DNA of 33,374 nt from Cytobacillus firmus. GTDB lineage: Bacteria > Bacillota > Bacilli > Bacillales > Cytobacillaceae. Positions 33,326 through 33,374 of the stretch are shown here, piece by piece. The notes below the pieces were generated by a model. It was not told the origin of the DNA, ran no database searches, and saw only the letters and a list, made by a program, of their open reading frames with translations. A program made the position numbers and the translations under genes. Numbering within the stretch: the first letter of the stretch is position 1; every line of letters begins with the position of its first letter. The stretch spans positions 1-33,374 of the forward strand of contig NZ_JAMBOJ010000056.1 of assembly GCF_023715565.1 (NCBI RefSeq), written 5' to 3'.

Positions 33326-33374
33326 ATTTCAGGGTATTAATTCTTTAAATTCTTATTTTTTGGCAGTGAATTTC

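Overview
The window is a conserved, origin-proximal housekeeping and sporulation segment of a member of the Bacillaceae. The evidence is gene order and protein similarity. The run pth-fin-mfd-spoVT-yabM-mazG-rqcP-yabP-yabQ-divIC-yabR-(tRNAs)-spoIIE-yabS-yabT-tilS-hpt-ftsH-coaX-hslO-yacD-cysK-pabB-pabA-pabC-folP-folB-folK-yazB-dusB-lysS is the Bacillus subtilis order, from recall, with no gene missing. Protein lengths also agree closely with the B. subtilis ones. A Cytobacillus- or Mesobacillus-like lineage is a guess; the sequence alone does not fix the species.

Layout. Bases 1-754 hold no credible gene: a near-perfect long palindrome, then eight copies (plus a decayed ninth) of a 51-52 bp tandem repeat, then the pth promoter region. 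Bases 755-6604 carry pth, the forespore regulator gene fin (with a textbook SigG promoter), the repair helicase mfd and the forespore regulator spoVT. Bases 6765-12329 carry a flippase-like gene, mazG (yabN), rqcP, the spore-coat-stage pair yabP/yabQ, the division gene divIC and the S1-domain gene yabR. Two minus-strand tRNA genes (Glu and Met) follow, with their own promoter and terminator. Bases 13119-17374 carry spoIIE, yabS and yabT, with spoIIE preceded by a SigA promoter of 21-bp spacing and Spo0A-box-like sites. Bases 17535-21626 carry tilS, hpt and ftsH. Then come coaX, hslO, yacD and cysK, a tight eight-gene p-aminobenzoate/folate operon ending in dusB (25741-31540), and lysS.

How the genes work together. 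Translation and proteostasis genes (pth, rqcP, tilS, dusB, lysS, tRNAs, hslO, ftsH) are interleaved with sporulation genes (fin, spoVT, yabP, yabQ, spoIIE). The pab/fol genes form one pathway from chorismate to the pterin-pABA condensation product.

The least-explained content is non-coding. At least six, probably seven, copies of an interspersed hairpin repeat (start like TGTCTAGCTCCAGCGCC, end like GGCGCTTGCGCTTTTCTTA) all lie in the same orientation. Four of the seven end within about 35 bases of the start codon of the gene downstream, and one splits the tRNA pair. The 52-bp tandem array at the left edge and a promoter followed at once by a terminator before lysS are the other notable signals. 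I see no phage, IS element, CRISPR array or foreign gene cluster.
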